A stretch of 64,000 bases of DNA, taken from Prunus persica. Its lineage: Eukaryota > Streptophyta > Magnoliopsida > Rosales > Rosaceae. The notes under the pieces were generated by a model. That model searched no databases and was not told the DNA's origin. It worked only from the letters and a program-made list of their open reading frames with translations. This document shows, in pieces, positions 1-11,975 of this stretch. Positions within the stretch are counted from its first letter, which is position 1. Each line of letters opens with the position of its first letter. The position numbers and the translations under genes were made by a program. Where the stretch lies: NCBI RefSeq assembly GCF_000346465.2, contig NC_034014.1:18735956-18799955 (forward strand), read 5' to 3'.

Positions 1-923
1 CTTTTCTCTAAAGGTAAAAAGCTACTTGCACTAGCAAATTCACTCCTGTGCATGAGAATTAATGTCAACTTCTCTTTTAAACCAGTCCCGATGTGTATCC
101 TATGGGTTGAACTAGAAACATTTGTCCCTGCTCCCTTCTTCCCTGCTAACTCCTTCAAATTAATTCTTTCTTATGCAGCCAGAAGTCACAAAAGCACATC
201 AATTAATCATTCAGGAAAGTTTCATCTCATATCTATGTTGATGCAAAATCAATCCTTTTACGAGCATAAAACATTTGCTCATTGGAAAAACATTGAAGTT
301 TGCATTATTGGATTGGCACCATTTTAAATTGAAAAACAATTTCAATTGGCAATACAGCATTGTAAATTTCAGAGCTTATATGAAGTGCAAATATATTATA
401 ATTATAAGACAATGGCTAGTTGATGCAAAATCTAGCTTAGACAAAAAAGCATCATTCCTTACATCAAATTCACAAACAACAATGCTGAGAGAATGTTAGA
501 TTCTAAAAAAGCTTACATCTTGGTATTTTAAAGCATTGAAAGCCCTACATAAACCCTTGCTAAGCTTCCTATATCAATCAATAGTCTAAATTCGCAGAGC
601 CCTTAAAAGTGCGCATCTCTATTTCACTCTCCCTGTATATAATTCTCTCATCTGCTAACTACAATGTCCCAAGTTAGAATAAGTCAGACACCACACACGT
701 ACACCAATGAAATCCAATTCAAGAAATTAACATAGATATCCACAACCGGCAAACGAAAAACCGCTAGAAATGCAAAGACATTTACAAATTTGAGACAAAC
801 ACCAAGTGGGAGTTGTTATAACTTGTGACATTAGTTTTTTTTCTTTTCCCAAAAGAATGGTTGCAAACGTCTATTACCAAAATGCATAAAAACCTTATGT
901 CAGTATGAGAATAAGTAGTGTAC
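1..923 (-). other. Intron 3 of the FabZ-like gene; no exon seen
   Basis: The third FabZ exon ends in a GT donor at 922-923, so this stretch should be the next intron. I looked on the minus strand for the expected downstream FabZ coding sequence (the part after the catalytic glutamate) and did not find it. The remaining exons therefore probably lie beyond the left edge, or the gene is truncated. The short open frames here have no recognisable similarity. Confidence 0.5.
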
Positions 924-1565
924 CTCAATCATGAGAACTCCAGGCATAATAGGCCTCTCTGGGAAGTGCCCAGGGAAAAAGTTATCATTTATAGTCACAT
1001 TCTTTATAGCAACAGCTGAAACCCCTGGATTGTACTCAATCACTCTATCCACTAAAAGAAATGGAAACCTGTAACACGATCCCACAACCAAAAGTAATCA
1101 CTAAACACATCAACAACAGAAAAATTAAAATTAAAATTAAGAAGAAAAAAACAATCACAAACCCACAAGTAAATGAGCTAAACACTAACCGGTGGGGCAA
1201 GATTTCACGTATCTGATTAATATCCATAACTGTAGGAAATGCTGGGTATCCTGTGAAGTCCCAAATCAACATTTTCAGAATCAAACATTTGTTTTGTGAG
1301 AACAAAGGAAGCAAGCAAATCGAATACAAGGATGTCTGAGACAAACAATACTCTTTTCAATGGGTGTGTCTTGGCCGGCGCTGTCTTGTACATTTAGAGA
1401 ACAACATGCGAAGAGATTCCGTTGGTGATTTGATTTAAGGCAAAGCATACGAGAAATTGGGAGAGAAACTGAAAGAGAGGTCGGAGACTGAACGAGTTTT
1501 ACTCTTCTGGGTTGACTCAGAGACTGAGCGGGAGCGAGATACATGAGGGAACTCGAGGCCGACAT
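924..1565 (-). CDS. FabZ: Plastid-type 3-hydroxyacyl-ACP dehydratase (FabZ), first three exons, partial
   Basis: Dehydrates 3-hydroxyacyl-ACP to trans-2-enoyl-ACP in type II fatty acid synthesis, normally in the plastid stroma. Exons on the minus strand are 1565-1352, 1250-1190 and 1068-924. The joins at AAGA/GATACC and CACCG/GTTTCC keep one frame through [20 protein letters not shown] and [15 protein letters not shown]. The third exon holds the hot-dog active-site stretch [11 protein letters not shown], with the catalytic His and, 14 residues on, the catalytic Glu in LMIE. The first ~60 residues are Ser/Arg-rich and suit a transit peptide. I chose the ATG at 1565 because it opens that leader; a longer upstream frame reads as 5' UTR. 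Only about 140 of the usual ~220 residues are present, and the C-terminal half is not in the window. Family assignment is firm; organelle targeting is inferred. Confidence 0.87.
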
Positions 1566-1729
1566 TGTTAGAAACAGAGCAACAGCACACTGCACTACAA
1601 CAGCGAGGGATTTTAAATGAATTCTGAGGGGTTGGTGAATAAGTTGTTCAACTGCTTCCGTCTGTTTATCTTGTGATTTTGCTAAGAACAACTCCAATGC
1701 AATGTTGTAAATTTGGGATGTAAAAATCA

Positions 1730-1737
1730 TATTTATA
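1730..1737 (-). promoter_or_regulatory. Candidate TATA box of the FabZ-like gene
   Basis: TATAAATA on the minus strand, about 165 bases upstream of the chosen ATG, at a plausible distance for a core promoter with a ~130-base leader. Position is the only support; AT-rich DNA gives many such matches. Confidence 0.35.
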
Positions 1738-1739
1738 TC

Positions 1740-2890
1740 CCATTTGCATTTACAGAATGTAAATATGATCTTTTATTTAATTTTTTTTCTTTCTCGTTGT
1801 TCCAACGGAAAGATGTAAATTTCTTTTTCCGTATTTTACATTTATCCTCTTGCTTTCTCTTTTTTTTGTTGTTGATCTCGTCAAGATTTAAGAGATTGGA
1901 TGGTGGGTGGGGAAGGAGAAAGAAGAGAGAAGCCATGGGAGGTGGCTCGTCGAATTTGGGGTTAGGTTTATGCTGAAATAAATTTTTTAAAATTCACTAT
2001 GAAAGATATAGTTGAATTTTAAGGTTTTGAAAAAAATAGTGGGGGTGAACTTGGATGTTTGATTGTGTAAATAAAAAAATTCAAACGAATGCAAGTTTTG
2101 TTCTTTGTTTTCGTTTGGGCCAAAAAGAAATCCACGTGGAAGCCTATTTAGGCAAAGAAAGGCTCACAAAATAGAAAAAGAACAGAGGATTGGGTTTTGA
2201 TTCAAAAAATAGAGAGCCCAAAACCACATCAGAGACCCACGTCTTGTACGAAATAGTAGAGTTGTAAAAAAAGGCCAAATTAAATGGCAATTGACCACTA
2301 GAGCAGATCAATTAAAAAATTGGATTGGACCCAGCATCTAAATACTCACCATTGATCTCAAAACCCAGAGTACAAGATCAACAGATTTTTTTGTAAAGTC
2401 TATTCTCCGAAACCACGTGACTACCTGACTTTGAAAAGTCAACAATTTCAACTATCACAAGAGAGTTTATTGGTAATTAATGAAAACAAGTCATTAACAG
2501 AAAGACTTCTCTGAAACTCTGCGGCCAAAAGATCATAATCCTTTTTATATAATTCTACATCATAGCAGGTGATCTTTTTTAAGAGATAAGCAAATTACGA
2601 TCTTAGGAGATAAGTGGGAAGCAAGGGAGTTGTTCAAACAAGAAAAGCAAATTGACCATCACGTCAGATTGTGTTCTTTCTATTTTCCAAGAACAAACAG
2701 AGAACGAAGAGAAGTTGGTCTTTCTTTCAGAAAAACAAGGAAAAGACCTCCATGAAAACTGATTATTGATGGTTCCTCTCTGCTAGAACAGATAACTTCC
2801 CTTTTTCTTTGCATTTAAAATAAAAATATCTTTTGGAAAACTTTGCCGCCCATTATTAAAAGATTAGAAAACCCACTTCAGCATTTTTTT
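1740..2890. other. Intergenic DNA, no gene recognised
   Basis: AT-rich sequence upstream of the FabZ-like gene. The short frames (for example 1713-1976 plus and 1733-1936 minus) are lysine/phenylalanine-rich products of purine- or T-rich runs, with no family signature. The right part may already be U3 of the LTR inferred at 2896-3853, but I could not place the LTR start. Confidence 0.4.
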
Positions 2891-2895
2891 TTTTT

Positions 2896-3853
2896 ATAAA
2901 TATGAGAGGGGGTGAACAAATCAAGAGACAGCCAAAAAATCAATCAAAAACATAAACTCAAAATGATCACTTGATCTCAAAAACCTTCAAAACATTGAAG
3001 CAACTAATAGCTCGTTGAGCCACAAGAAACAAGTCAGCTATAAATTAGAATCTCTAACTCTAATTCAGTTTCAGAGAAATAGTCATTCAAAGCGAGATTT
3101 ATCTAGTTACAAATTTGGTTCGGCTTAAGCCAAATTAAGGAGAGTACAGGTTTTTATCAAACATGAAAGCCTCAACAAATTTAGAGAGAGCCCTGATCAA
3201 GCAGAACAGGTACCACAGTGCAGTTCCAGTTCAGTGATCCTCAAATTCAGCCACTTCTACCCCTTCCGGACTGAAGAGGTCCCAATTCTGCCAGTGCAAA
3301 AAGCCTTCCGGGGCTTGAAATAGATTAAAGCTCTGCCAAACTCAAACGTTGGTATCAATTTACAACTGAAACTTGACAGTTGAAGATGTTGATAGTCCAG
3401 TCTAGCATAGATATACCCAGTCCAGCCCGAATCAGAAGCATTTATCCAGGTAGAAACTGAAGTCCAAGGGTTTTTTTTGTCTTTTTAGACTTGGTCTTTT
3501 TTTTTTTTTTGAGCTTTGTAAAAGGTAGTTCTGCCTAAAAATAATTCACTTTTTTATCATTTATTCTGGCCAGAACTACCAATTTTGTACTGTGAAAAAT
3601 TGTGAAGTCCTCACCAGTCTGAGACAAGAAAATAACTTACTTGGGAGATACCCAAATTCACAATCGCTTGTCTAGAAATCAGTAACTTGGGGTGCAAGTT
3701 ATCTATCTCTAAGAAGTCTACTAGGATTTTCATTGCTAGCAGTAGCACGCTCGCGCACAAAAGAAAGTTGACTCGTTGACCAGTCAATAGGTTTTCGAGA
3801 CAATAGGGAACTTTACCCTACCATCATATGAACAAATATCAAACGAGTGAACA
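2896..3853 (+). repeat. Partial 5' LTR (TATA box to 3' end)
   Basis: A TATA-like TATAAATATGAG lies at ~2896, and LTR-like non-coding sequence ends in ACA at 3851-3853, directly before a primer-site-like stretch. The left end (TG) could not be placed, and there is no second LTR in the window to compare, so the limits are approximate. Confidence 0.4.
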
Positions 3854-3855
3854 AT

Positions 3856-3872
3856 TTGGCACACCCAGTGGG
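3856..3872 (+). other. Candidate primer binding site of the gypsy element
   Basis: TTGGCACACCCAGTGGG two bases after the inferred LTR end. TTGGCRC-type sequences are found at this place in plant gypsy elements. No tRNA complement was checked. Confidence 0.4.
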
Positions 3873-4755
3873 TCCTCTCAATATATATATTCCTAGAAAA
3901 ATCCTCTAGTATATGAATATTGGAAGTTTTAGCTAGAATCCATGCTGTGCCATGGAAAGAGATCAAGCAGCTCTCCGAGAAGGACTTGAGTCATAAGAAA
4001 GTGATGCTAGGCAATCAGCCTAGGGCAGTCCTAGGAGTAGACGTTCCAGATCTGGATCCAAAAAGTTAAACTAGATACAAGAGGCTGTGTTTCGGCAAGA
4101 GGCCACAGCACAAAAGAGCTAGGATACTTTGAACAACATGACAACCATGATGCAATGGCAGGTCAATAGGCAGTTTAGGAAAGACCGTGAGGCTACTATT
4201 GCCAGAAATCCAAACCCAGATGTTGTGGTCCAGCAGCTAGACCTCCCTTATGGACCTCCACCAAGACTGGCATAGCCATACCAAGAGAACCCTTTTATCG
4301 CACAGATAGCTGGAATACCAGGACATGCAAAAATCCAAGCTGGACAGAGGGGATGAGCCCTTTCCATCCAATAACATGAGGCTCCAGTTCGTCCCAAAGG
4401 CCTTGCACAAGCCCCCCAGAATCAGCCAGAACCTCCACTTATTCCACAACCAGTGGCCCTATGTGATCAACCCTTGGCACTTCTACCTAAGCAACCAGCT
4501 ATATTGCCCTACAGACCTAGAAGGATGGACCCCAATCCATTCCCTCCACTAGCAAAAGGCAGGATAGGCAAATGGGGAGTTAACCCATTTGCCAATAATG
4601 ACAGGAACATACCAGGGGCAAACTGGAGGAACCATCCAGATTTCGAAGAAGAAGAATAACACAGGAAGAAAGCCCTACACAGACCATATAGGATGGAGCA
4701 AAGGATTGAACATAACTAGCCAGAACAAGGGCGAAATCTGCATTCTGTCAATGCT

Positions 4756-6381
4756 TTGAATGACATGGGGGCACTTCAGAGAATGATAAGAGAGATGATG
4801 GAACCTGAGGGAAGAAGAGGAGAAAGGCCCACCTACAGAAAGCCATATCCAGCCTATATTGATCAAATACCTCTACCCCCAGGTTTCAAGGTGCTAAACT
4901 TCACTTTTTTCAACGGAGAAGACACCCATGCTTCATCAGTTGAGCACATAGGCAGATTTTCTGTCTAGTGCATAGCCATAGAAAATAACCATCTGTTAAA
5001 GCAAAGGCTTTTTGGAAACTCTCTCTCCGGGCAAGCTTTCACCTGGTATACTAACTTACCAGCCAATTCTGTTCAAACCTGGGAACAAATGAAATTTTTT
5101 TTCCATGACTACTACTTCAGGATCCAGCCAGAAGTCACCATCAGTGATCTTGCTGTCCTCAAACAGAGTGAAGATGAGCCTGCTCAAGACTTCATAACCA
5201 GGTTCAGAAAGTTCAAAATGAAATGCGGAATCCCCATAGAAGAAAGGCACTTCATTCAAATGGCTCAAACCACCCTTAAAATCTCTTGAAGGAAGAGGTT
5301 TGATGGGATGTTTGGAGATCTGGCAGAACTGGCAGACAAAGCATCGAAATACGAGGAGCTGCTCAAGGAAGAACAACAAAAGAGAAACTCTTCTAAAAGC
5401 ACATATTACAAAACCCCATCTTCTTCAGTACATCTGGTTAAGGTAGAATCAGAAGAAGACACAGAAGGCTCGGAAGAAAGAGAAATTGCAGTGGCAGAAA
5501 TGGCAAAATTAAAACATCCCATTAGCTGCAAGGCTCTGACAAAGCCACCAAAGGACCATAAGCCACCACCATTCACAGGAGGGTTTGTCCCAAACAAACC
5601 AACACAAAACATGGTCTATTCCTTCGATCTAACCAAGGTGGATGCCTTGTTTGATGAGATGCTGCTACAGAAAGCAATAGATACACCCCACAGGTTGCCC
5701 AAGCCAGAAGAACTCAAGGGCAGACAATATTACAGATGGCACAACTCTTGGAACCATTCCACCAACAATTGCGTTGTTTTCATGGATGTCATACAAGAAG
5801 GAATAACAGCGGGAAATCTAAAACTGGCGGAGAAACCTCCCTCAGTAACAACATAACCTTTTCCCCAATCTCAAGTCAACATGGTCAACTTAAATTGGCT
5901 AGAACAGAGGAGAGGCAAACTAACAGCAGAAGCTAGCCCTAGCATAGGCAGAAGAGCCACGAGAGAAGCTAATCAAAGGCGAAAGGCAACTATTTCGGCT
6001 GGGGTAGTTCTGTGCAGCAAGTGCAAGTGTGAAAGTGAGATAGAAGTGACTCTGGATAGGAAAAATCAGCCTACACCTAGTGTTTTTGACAAGATTGGAA
6101 CATCATACCAACATGGCCTAGTTCCGGCTCCACCTAAAGACAGAGCTAGACAGAAAGACTATCTGAGGCCTATCCAACGCAACAGAAGAATGACAGAGCA
6201 GCCAAAAAAGGAAATACTAATTAAAATGCCCGAAAATGACAGGCCCATGACAACTATCATAGAAGACAGGTGGTATTCTGTTGAAAAGAGCGGTATACCA
6301 ACTCTGGAACTGACCAGAACACAGAAAAGAAGAGTTCAAAGGCAATACTACACCTTCCTCAATAACAGGGATAACACATAG
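4756..6381 (+). pseudogene. gag of the gypsy element, decayed
   Basis: Encodes the structural capsid polyprotein region. The plus-strand frame from 4756 reads GFKVLNFTFFNGEDTHASSV, then GQAFTWYTNLP, QTWEQMKFFFHDYY and EPAQDFITRFRKFK, which is the retrotransposon-gag capsid pattern. It is followed by a lysine/glutamate-rich stretch and a CNVWH-like region. The same frame is crossed by stops at about 4966, 5287, 5854 and 6379, and further N-terminal coding debris may begin near 4325. It lies between the LTR and the protease and is in the same frame as the protease. It is not functional. Confidence 0.75.
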
Positions 6382-6618
6382 GTACTCCCAAAGACCAATT
6401 TTGCAAGAATTGGAAAAAATCCAGAAGTACCTCCTCAAACAGAACAAACAACATGTCAGCCACAAGAGCTAACAAATACAGAATCTCCAGGCAGACCTTC
6501 CATCCATCTTGCCTCATCCTCAGTCAATCAGTTGAAACCTTCACAATCACAAGGTGAATCTGAACCTATTGCCGTAGAAGGACAAGAAGATTGGACTGAA
6601 GAATATGAAGAATAGTAG

Positions 6619-9165
6619 TTGGACTATGAACCATCTACAGACGACCAGATTGGACTCCTCGAAACAGGAGATCAAGAAGACTGGACAGAGGAATATGGGG
6701 AAAAGCAGATAGAGTATGATGGAGAACTGGAAGAAGAAACTGAGGCTTTCGGTGCAAAATTAGAAAGCTTGCTACAAGGTGATCTAGACATTAATATGGT
6801 GTTTATCCTGCCAGAAAAGTTCGGAGTGGAAAAAGGACAAGAAAGTACTTTGAAAGGAGACATACTCTCCCAGGAAAGTTTTAAGTGCAGATTGGCAGAA
6901 GTAGAGGAGGCGCTAGAACAGCAAACACCTACTGCCAAAACAGGCAGAACTGCCATGAAATTAGCCGCAAAACAGCTCTGTTTCTCCAAACCCACAAAGG
7001 AAATGGCCAATCACCTCAGACCTTTGTTCATAACAGCAAACTTTAGGGGTGTTCATATTCCTAAAGTGATGGTAGATGGAGGTGCAACCATTAATCTTCT
7101 GCCTCACAGGTTGCTAATCAAGATGGTAAAACAGAGAAGGATCTAATTTCAACACGCTTGACGATCACCAACTTTGCTAGGGGCATCACTAAGACTCATG
7201 GAATACTAGATGTTTATGTCATAGTAAGAACTAAGAAGCTGAAGATTGCATTTTTTGTGGTAGAGACCACTTCTACTACCTACAATGCACTACTTGGCAG
7301 AGATTGGATCCACCAAAGTCTATGTGTTCCTTTCACCCTACACTAACATTTGGCCCTCTAGCATGAAGAGGGTTTCATGGAAATAGTAGAGGCCGATCCA
7401 CTGCCTATACTACCTTCTGCCATGTGTTTTGAGGCCAGGTATTATCATGATGATCTTGGTCCTTTCACCTTCTTTGGAGTCAACCAGAACGGCCGCCTCC
7501 ATGGTGTCACGGCCCAGAGACTCATTGAAAATGGTCTAGCCAATTCTTTAGAGGACTGGAATAGACCTTTTGTTCTGAACATCAAGAACTCTGATGTTTA
7601 GTCCCAATCAACAAGAAAAGGATCGAACTACAATAATCCGATCCATTAGAAAAATATTGTTGATATATTAGGAAGAAAAGAGGCTCTCTATGCAGAATCC
7701 AGCCATCAATATGGCAGAATTCACCCATAAGAGCATTGAAGAACAGGAAGAAAGTTTATAGGAGGAAGTACTAGATTTTGCACCAGCAGCACTAGATGAC
7801 TCTTTACCAAAAATGGAAGATCCATTACAGGACATAAACTTAGGGACATAAGAGAATCCAATACCCACTTTCATTAGTGCATTATTGAAAGAACCACTCA
7901 AGAGTGAAATCATTGTACTTTGCATGATTTAAGAGACTGTTTTGCTTGACATTATCATGAGATCCCTGGATTGGACAGAAAATTGGTAGAACACAAGTTG
8001 CCAATCAAAGAAGGCTACCTTCCAGTCAAGCAGGCCAGAAGAAGAATGTCTTTGAAAACAGAACTGAAAGTTAAAGAAGAAATAGAAAGACTGGTTAAGG
8101 CAGGATTCATCAGACCGGCCATTTATGCTGATTGGCTAGCCAATATTGTGCCAATTCTGAAAAGAAAAATAAGGGCAGTTAAGATCTGTGTGGATTATAG
8201 AAATCTAAATGAAGCATCCCAAAGACAAATATCCAATGCCTAAAGTAGACATGCTAGTGGATGAAGTTGCTCATAACCAAATGCTATCTTTCATGGATGG
8301 CAATGCAGGATATAATCAGATTATGGTGGCAGAAGAAGATATCCATAAGACAGCCTTCGTGTGTCCAAGACATATAGGTGCTTTTGAATACACTGTAATG
8401 CCTTTTAGCTTGAGAAATGCAGGAGCCACTTATCAAAGAGCATTGAATTTTGTTTTTCATAACATGCTAGGTCATTCTCTAGAAGTGTATATAGATGACT
8501 TGGTGATTAAGTCCCCAGAAAAGGGAGATCATGTATCAAATATGAAAAAGGCATTCCTAAGAATGAGACAACACAAGTTGAAAATGAATCCCAAGAAATG
8601 CGTTTTTGGAGTTCAGGCAGGAAAATTCTTAGGTTTCTTGTTCCACCAAAGAGGCATAGAGATTGATAAAAATAAGGAAAAATCCATCATGGAAGCCCTA
8701 CCACCTTGAAACAAGAAAGAATTGTAGAGTCTCCTAGGAAAGATCAACTTTCTAAGAAGATTCGGAAAAATCCAGCCTTTCTCCTCCTTGTTAAGGTTGA
8801 AGCAAGAACAGACATTTAAATGGGAGGAACAACACCAACAGGCTTTTGAGGAAATCAAACACTACCTCTCAAATCCACTAGTTTTGTCCTCGCCAAAGAG
8901 AGGCAGACCACTCAAATTATATGTTTCTGCATTAGAAGTATCCATTGGGAGTTTGCTAGTTCAAAATAACAAGGAAGGGAAGGAACAGGCAGTCAATTAT
9001 CTAAGCAGAACTCTGACAGAAGTAGAAAGGAAGTATTCTATACTTCACTGCTGTAAAACCTAGACACTACATGCTCCCATTCACTAACTACATCATTGCC
9101 AAGATAGACCTAATCAAATATATGTTAACAAGGCCAATGTTGAGAGGCAGAATTTTGGTAGGAGT
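6619..9165 (+). pseudogene. pol of the gypsy element: protease, reverse transcriptase, partial RNase H
   Basis: An acidic linker leads to the aspartic protease around 7010-7345 (MVDGGATINLLP then AFFVVETTSTTYNALLGRDW), interrupted by a frameshift near 7146-7158. Reverse transcriptase runs from ~7971 to 8709, starting HKLPIKEGYLPVKQ, with VCVDYRNLNEAS, then a frameshift near 8215, KDKYPMPKVDMLVD, SFMDGNAGYNQI, and the catalytic YIDD at ~8490. A stop at 8707-8709 is followed by FLRRFGKIQPFS, FKWEEQHQQAFEEIK and SRTLTEVERKYSILH of the connection/RNase H region. Coding similarity stops near 9165 at ARPMLRGR-like sequence. Integrase is absent. Confidence 0.85.
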
Positions 9166-10021
9166 CTCAGTCCCCTTTTTCCTTAGTTTCGGAGAAGGGG
9201 ACTATTTTAATAAGTGGGTTTGTCATGGATTTTGAGGGGGAATCCGGGGCAGGTCCTGTCACCCGGTTGGATTGCTTATCCCTAGTCACTGGGTAATGTG
9301 TTGCTATCCCCGATTGGATTGTTTCCCCCGGTACATGATGATGATGTGTTGATTTTGGGTGAGTGTATATTTGTATTTATATGTATATGTATATGGGTAT
9401 TTGTGTGGGTATATGTGTGGGTATATGTGTGGATTTATTTCCAAGTCGAGGGTTCTTGAGCATGTGGTATTGAGGGTACTCTACACATGTATGAATATTT
9501 GACATGGATTTCATATTTGACAATGGACTTATGGTACTTTGCAAAATATGCCTTCGATAGGGTATGGTTGCGGGAGAAAAAGGGATTCTTCTTAATTATG
9601 TATGAAAAGGATTTAAAGTTGAGAAATGATTTTTGGAGAAGTTTATGAGTTTGAAACGGCTTAAGTAAATGGGTTTTACTTTGAAGGTTTTCAGTTTATT
9701 ATTTTACAATGTTCTCCAAGAAATTTAGATTACATTTAATATATGATTTTAATTATGGTTTCTTATGATATGAGTCTATTGAATTGAGGTATTTCAAGTT
9801 TCTTATATATATATATATGATTTTATTACACGGTATTATTTTCTAAAACGGAGGGGGTTATTTATGTTGAATATAATTTATGTTTAAAGCTTTGCTTTTT
9901 GTCTACTCACATTTTCTGTTTTGCATCGCCAGGTTCTAGATATCTGAGGTCGAGACCACCACGTCGAGGCATCATCATTGTTCACTCTGTAAGCTCACAA
10001 TGTATGAACTTTACTTTAAAT
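9166..10021 (+). repeat. LTR-like non-coding fragment joined to the truncated gypsy element
   Basis: Sequence character changes at ~9166. The stretch has no gene. It contains a tail (TTTTGTCTACTCAC, then a block with ACCACCACGTCG near 9900-9970) that resembles the tail of the unit at 13073-15719 (TTTTGTCCACTCATTC, then ACCACCACTGGG). I read it as a 3' fragment of a related LTR element. Exact ends are unknown. Confidence 0.45.
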
Positions 10022-11283
10022 AGGCGAAGAGGTGGAGGAGTGAGGAACGTTGTAAACAAGATATGTAGTAAAAAGAGAATAAGTATATCAAATTTAAGGC
10101 CTTCTTCTCAAAACTTTGATTTCGTTTATTCTCAAGTATTTTTCAATATCAAATCAATTACACAATTAATTGAGATACTAAGTTATTCTTCTTCTTCTTC
10201 AGAAGTGGCAAGAGAGAGATATTGTGAGAACCTCTTAGCGCCTGATCTCAGTGCAGCTTCTTCACTTCTGAGGCACTTAAAAAAGATATAATAAAAAATA
10301 GAATTTTAAAGAGGGGACGGGAACTCTTTGACAAAAGGGTGTTTTCCTGTGTTTTTTTGGTGTGAAACGTGTTTTCACTAGTAAACCCTTGCTTTTATTG
10401 AAACATTGAGTCCAAATTTCTAAACTCTTGGTCAAAGCAACCGACTTGTTTAATTTGGCAAGAGGCCCCGACAGAGCTTCGTTCACTAATGCAATGTGGC
10501 ATGATTGACCCATTAATACAAGCTCAGCGCAACAACTATCACTAATACACCATTCCTTAATTATTGTAACGACTATTTCTTTTCCACACCCGTCATGAAG
10601 CTTGGTTTGACATTCCTCTAGGAACTTAAAATTTGATGGGGCGGGTGCTAGGGTTGCAAGTCCTGGCAAAGTCATCATTGTTGCAATCACGAAAATCAAG
10701 ATTGCAGAAGTTTGATAACAGGTGAAACTTGCCTTTTTTTCTTTTTCTTTTTTTTTCTAAAAATACACTTTGTTACCAATGAAGCTATAGAATGGTGGAG
10801 AATCTATAACAAGTTTGTCTTTTTATAAGTCTAGCGTTAATGATGATGTGAAACGCATTTACAATGAAGAACATATTTAGTAGGATAACTCCAAACTAAA
10901 TGGTAGATTAATTCAATCTCATTCATTTTAGATATTAATGATTTGCACATGCGTTTTATTGATTTATGAATTAATTAATTTATAATTTTTTTTAAAAGTT
11001 AAAAATTATCGTTGTCGATTCTTGTGCAACTAAAGAGTAACTCAAGTTTGAATTATACATAAAGCTATTGCTTAAATGAAAATATTTAATTAGAAAGCAT
11101 CTATATTTGACTAAATACCATTGGAAATTAAATTGTGAAGTCTTATTGTATACAAAAACTTAAATTTATTGTTTTCTGGTACATAAGCTAATTGCAATTG
11201 AGTGCTGGTTTTATTATTCAACTTGAACAAGTCATACAAATTTGTTCACCCTGAGAATAAAAGAAAATGAATTTGAGAAAAGT
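10022..11283. repeat. Tandem segmental duplication, copy 1
   Basis: Begins GCGAAGAGGTGGAGGAGTGA and ends near TTTGAGAAAAGT. The same order of sequence recurs at 11976-13072, including the prolamin-like pseudogene on the minus strand. The copies differ by scattered substitutions and indels. Confidence 0.85.
10277..10735 (-). pseudogene. Prolamin-like (ECA1/EC1-type) small secreted protein, copy 1, start codon lost
   Basis: Family members are small cysteine-rich secreted proteins of plant reproductive tissue; no specific function is claimed here. After a hydrophobic leader (ILIFVIATMMTLPGLATLA) comes LEECQTKLHDGCGKEIVVTI, then SDSCCAELVLMGQSCHIALV. This C...C...CC...C spacing fits the prolamin-like domain. 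At the position where copy 2 has its ATG, this copy has AAG (10735-10733), so the leader cannot be started normally. The C-terminal ~40 residues diverge from copy 2 and run to a stop at 10277. A downstream Met pair in the leader would remove most of the signal peptide. Domain call fairly sure; loss of function inferred. Confidence 0.7.
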
Positions 11284-11504
11284 AATGGGTAATTATTATT
11301 TCATATTTACGTAAGATAGCTTATATATATAGACACGCACACACACGCGCACATATAGAGTAGCACTGAATCGCTAAACCAATTGGTAAAATAATATGGC
11401 GCTAACCAATCGTTTGGAACAACGCCACAATGTAAACTCATGATTTGAACTATTCATTTTTAGAACCTCATATAAGGATTATGCTTGATTTTTAGACGGA
11501 TTAA

Positions 11505-11700
11505 GGTGTTTGACGCACTCTTATTAGTGGTACGACAAAAGAAAAATTCAAGTTTTAATTATATATCAAGATATTGGATAAACGAAAATTATTTAACTGT
11601 AAAACCTCTATATTTTATTGAGAACCTACAGAATTTATGTTACTTTATAAATTGTGAAGCCTCATTTTACTCAAAAGCAAAACTTAAGCGGACAAACTTC
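11505..11700. repeat. Third, diverged partial copy of the duplicated segment
   Basis: The spacer between the two main copies contains a block running from a TTCAAGTTTTAATTATATAT-like start to TACTTTATAAATTGTGAAGC. It is similar to the distal parts at ~11035-11160 and ~12815-12950. It lacks the prolamin-like gene. Read by eye; limits approximate. Confidence 0.5.
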
Positions 11701-11975
11701 ACACCAACAACTACTATAGTCCACATCACCACCATTTGCAAGATAACATAGTTATAAGTAGAAATATATTATAGTTATAAGTAAAAAATAATATAATTCA
11801 TAATATATGATATAGTGTTTCCTATAACTTCTAAGAACTAAAAATCACAATATTTAAATATGATCTAGAATTATTTATTTGTTGGAGAGCCTTGGCTTTT
11901 GTAACTAAATTGAAGATAAATATGAAAGTGATTTCATCCATTAAAACATACATGTAACACTAATCAATAAATTTA

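Larger units (their letters stand above)
2896..9165 (+). mobile_element. Truncated Ty3/gypsy LTR retrotransposon (Tat-like)
   Basis: The order 5' LTR end, primer binding site, gag, aspartic protease, reverse transcriptase, RNase H is read on the plus strand. The element stops abruptly near 9165 inside RNase H. No integrase, polypurine tract or 3' LTR follows, so it is a 5' fragment. Many stops and at least two frameshifts show it is dead. Membership of Ty3/gypsy rests on the RT (FVCPRHIGAFEYTVMPF, YIDDLVIKS) and the VDGGATINLLP protease. The Tat-like assignment is an inference from those motifs and from the primer-site-like sequence. Confidence 0.85.
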
